From Bacteroidales bacterium (GTDB taxonomy: Bacteria; Bacteroidota; Bacteroidia; Bacteroidales; JAADGE01), in assembly GCA_026987795.1 (NCBI GenBank), contig JALSMF010000439.1, forward strand, positions 1 to 6,687: a stretch of DNA of 6,687 bases, given 5' to 3'. The notes under the pieces were generated by a model, which saw only the letters and a program-made list of their open reading frames with translations, had not been told where the DNA came from and did not search any database. Shown one piece after another: positions 6,346 through 6,687 of this stretch (position 1 is its first letter; every line of letters begins with the position of its first letter). Made by a program: the position numbers and the translations under genes.

Positions 6346-6687
<342 letters not shown>

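Overview
The window reads as a chromosomal segment of a low-GC member of the Bacteroidota. The evidence is a gene of the DUF2851 family, which as far as I know is largely confined to this phylum, a 5S rRNA of Bacteroides-like sequence, near-absence of Shine-Dalgarno sites, and -7 boxes of the form TAnnTTTG used by the Bacteroidota primary sigma factor. I cannot place it below phylum with confidence. It looks like an ordinary core-genome neighbourhood. I see no transposase, integrase, CRISPR array, toxin-antitoxin pair or phage gene.

Layout: (1) positions 1-1563, + strand, the last 520 codons of dnaK, whose first ~127 codons lie before the window, closed by a strong intrinsic terminator at 1586-1612. 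(2) 1674-2054, + strand, a 126-residue protein that looks like the SpoIIAA-like / STAS-SEC14 small-domain group. (3) 2115-3401, + strand, a complete DUF2851 protein of unknown function, followed after 21 nt by (4) 3423-4469, + strand, a two-TM potassium channel with a cytosolic RCK (TrkA-N/TrkA-C) module. These two probably form a transcription unit. (5) 4486-5811, - strand, a complete ClC-family chloride transporter that converges on the K+ channel gene with only 16 nt between stop codons. (6) 5812-6151, a non-coding, AT-rich stretch holding the ClC gene's RBS and probable promoter plus a palindromic element. (7) 6152-6687, - strand, the 3' end of a ribosomal RNA operon: terminator, 5S rRNA, a short spacer, and about 340 nt of the 3' end of 23S rRNA running out of the window.

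Functionally, the most coherent theme is ion homeostasis. A ligand-gated K+ channel and a ClC protein that keeps both glutamates needed for H+/Cl- exchange sit tail to tail. They are on opposite strands, so they are not co-transcribed, and a shared role is only inference. The least understood gene is the DUF2851 protein, with an invariant-looking acidic/His-rich N-terminal core and a C-terminal CX4CX2C cluster. It is the best candidate for undescribed biology here, but nothing in the window amounts to an obvious new multi-gene system.
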